Shown here: piece by piece, positions 63,479 to 64,000 of the stretch
Layout: each line of letters opens with the position of its first letter
How positions within the stretch are numbered: the first letter of the stretch is position 1
NCBI RefSeq assembly: GCF_001640805.2
Contig: NC_066852.1
Location: 12,426,194 to 12,490,193, forward strand
Source of the DNA: Lates calcarifer
Lineage: Eukaryota > Chordata > Actinopteri > Centropomidae
Length of the DNA stretch: 64,000 bases
Reading direction: 5' to 3'
Notes under the pieces: generated by a model
The model's input: only the letters and a program-made list of their open reading frames with translations
What the model was told of the DNA's origin: nothing
Database searches by the model: none
Translations under genes and position numbers: made by a program

Positions 63479-63496
63479 ACCTCACCCAAACAACTG
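63479..63496 (+). other. candidate 18-nt microexon
   Basis: The acceptor is CTAATCATTCCCTAACAG ending 63478, with a plausible pyrimidine tract and branch region; the donor is CAACTG|GTGAGT (GT at 63497), very strong. The spacing to the next acceptor gives a 453-bp intron. Length is a multiple of three, but that alone says little. A chance pair of signals is possible. Confidence 0.28.
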
Positions 63497-63949
63497 GTGA
63501 GTGTTAAATGTCTCTGGTAAAGTGTATCCTCAAAAAATCAAGAAAAAAGACTCTGAAGAAACTGAGACGCTGTCACGTAATTATAACCAGTACATTTTAA
63601 TCTGCTTCGTTCAAATGTCAGTTGCCAATTCATCAACTTCTTTCTCTCATTAGTAAAGTCTCAATGCCAGGGTTTGATTCTATAGTTTCTCAGAATAAAA
63701 TGTCACATTGATTTTGCTCTGTGAAGTGACCACAAGTCTCACTGTGTTCATGCCACAGCAGCTGCAGAAACCTGTTGCCCACATGATTCTCTGGTCACAT
63801 TTTGACCTTTATTGTTGGCAAGAAAATGATGAATAAATCTGTCATTGGTGCACTAGGTATGAGTTCACCTTCAGCGCTGGCTGGTCAAGATAACCACGCT
63901 TCTTTCTTTTCCCTCTATATATTGATGTCTCATCTTGTTTTTTCTTCAG

Positions 63950-64000
63950 GTAACCACAAGCACCTTTCAGAACGCCCCTTCAATCTGCCCTGCCCTGTAG
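63950..64000 (+). other. candidate exon, cut by window end
   Basis: The acceptor is CATCTTGTTTTTTCTTCAG ending 63949, very strong. The sequence then runs to the window edge without a donor, so length and type are unknown. The final CCCTGCCCTGTAG is itself pyrimidine-rich and could be an alternative acceptor for an exon beyond the window. Confidence 0.33.

Larger units (their letters stand above)
1040..64000 (+). ncRNA. candidate host lncRNA of the mir-100/let-7a-2/mir-125b-1 cluster (MIR100HG-like), extent uncertain
   Basis: In mammals this microRNA trio lies in introns of the lncRNA MIR100HG, which has many alternative first exons and splice forms. Here the exon-like blocks with the best acceptor and donor motifs that I found are on the + strand, the same strand as the microRNAs, and the microRNAs fall between blocks, hence intronic if the blocks are real. 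Primary sequence of such lncRNAs is poorly conserved, so I could not match exons to a known transcript. The span given covers the candidate blocks; true ends are unknown and may lie outside the window. Individual blocks are listed separately with lower confidence. Confidence 0.4.

Overview
This window looks like nuclear DNA from a percomorph (spiny-rayed) teleost fish. It is AT-rich, rich in microsatellites, and carries several interspersed repeats typical of such genomes: a tRNA-derived SINE, a Tc1/mariner remnant and other common fish repeats. I see no convincing protein-coding gene. The open frames (longest about 150 codons) have no recognisable domain.

The main content is a conserved microRNA cluster on the + strand: mir-100 (hairpin 43848-43931), let-7a-2 (44588-44672) and mir-125b-1 (49665-49750). 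All three 5p mature microRNAs match the conserved vertebrate sequences, and each star arm is present opposite. Order and orientation match the mammalian MIR100HG locus, where the three microRNAs are intronic in a long noncoding RNA. The fish cluster spans about 6 kb.

The rest is best read as introns, alternative leaders and flanks of the host lncRNA. On the + strand I found exon-like blocks with good splice sites at 1040-1073, about 5441-5915, 14494-14553, 21361-21413, 36369-36484, about 41450-42703, about 48434-48725, 54914-54945, 59633-59695, 63479-63496 and 63950 to the window end. Two look like first exons: about 41450-42703 lies just upstream of mir-100, and about 48434-48725 lies between let-7a-2 and mir-125b-1. 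The latter could allow mir-125b-1 to be transcribed separately. Exon calls are inference from splice motifs only.

Layout: 1-14.5 kb, possible upstream exons in otherwise plain AT-rich DNA. 14.5-21.4 kb, SINE, palindromic microsatellite, a GC-richer block with a SOX/TGACAG palindrome, and a CTCF-like site. 21.4-41.4 kb, long intron-like DNA with repeats. 41.4-49.8 kb, promoter-like blocks and the microRNA cluster. 49.8-64 kb, intron-like DNA with further candidate exons, a widespread fish repeat, a Tc1/mariner derivative and an 18-nt candidate microexon.
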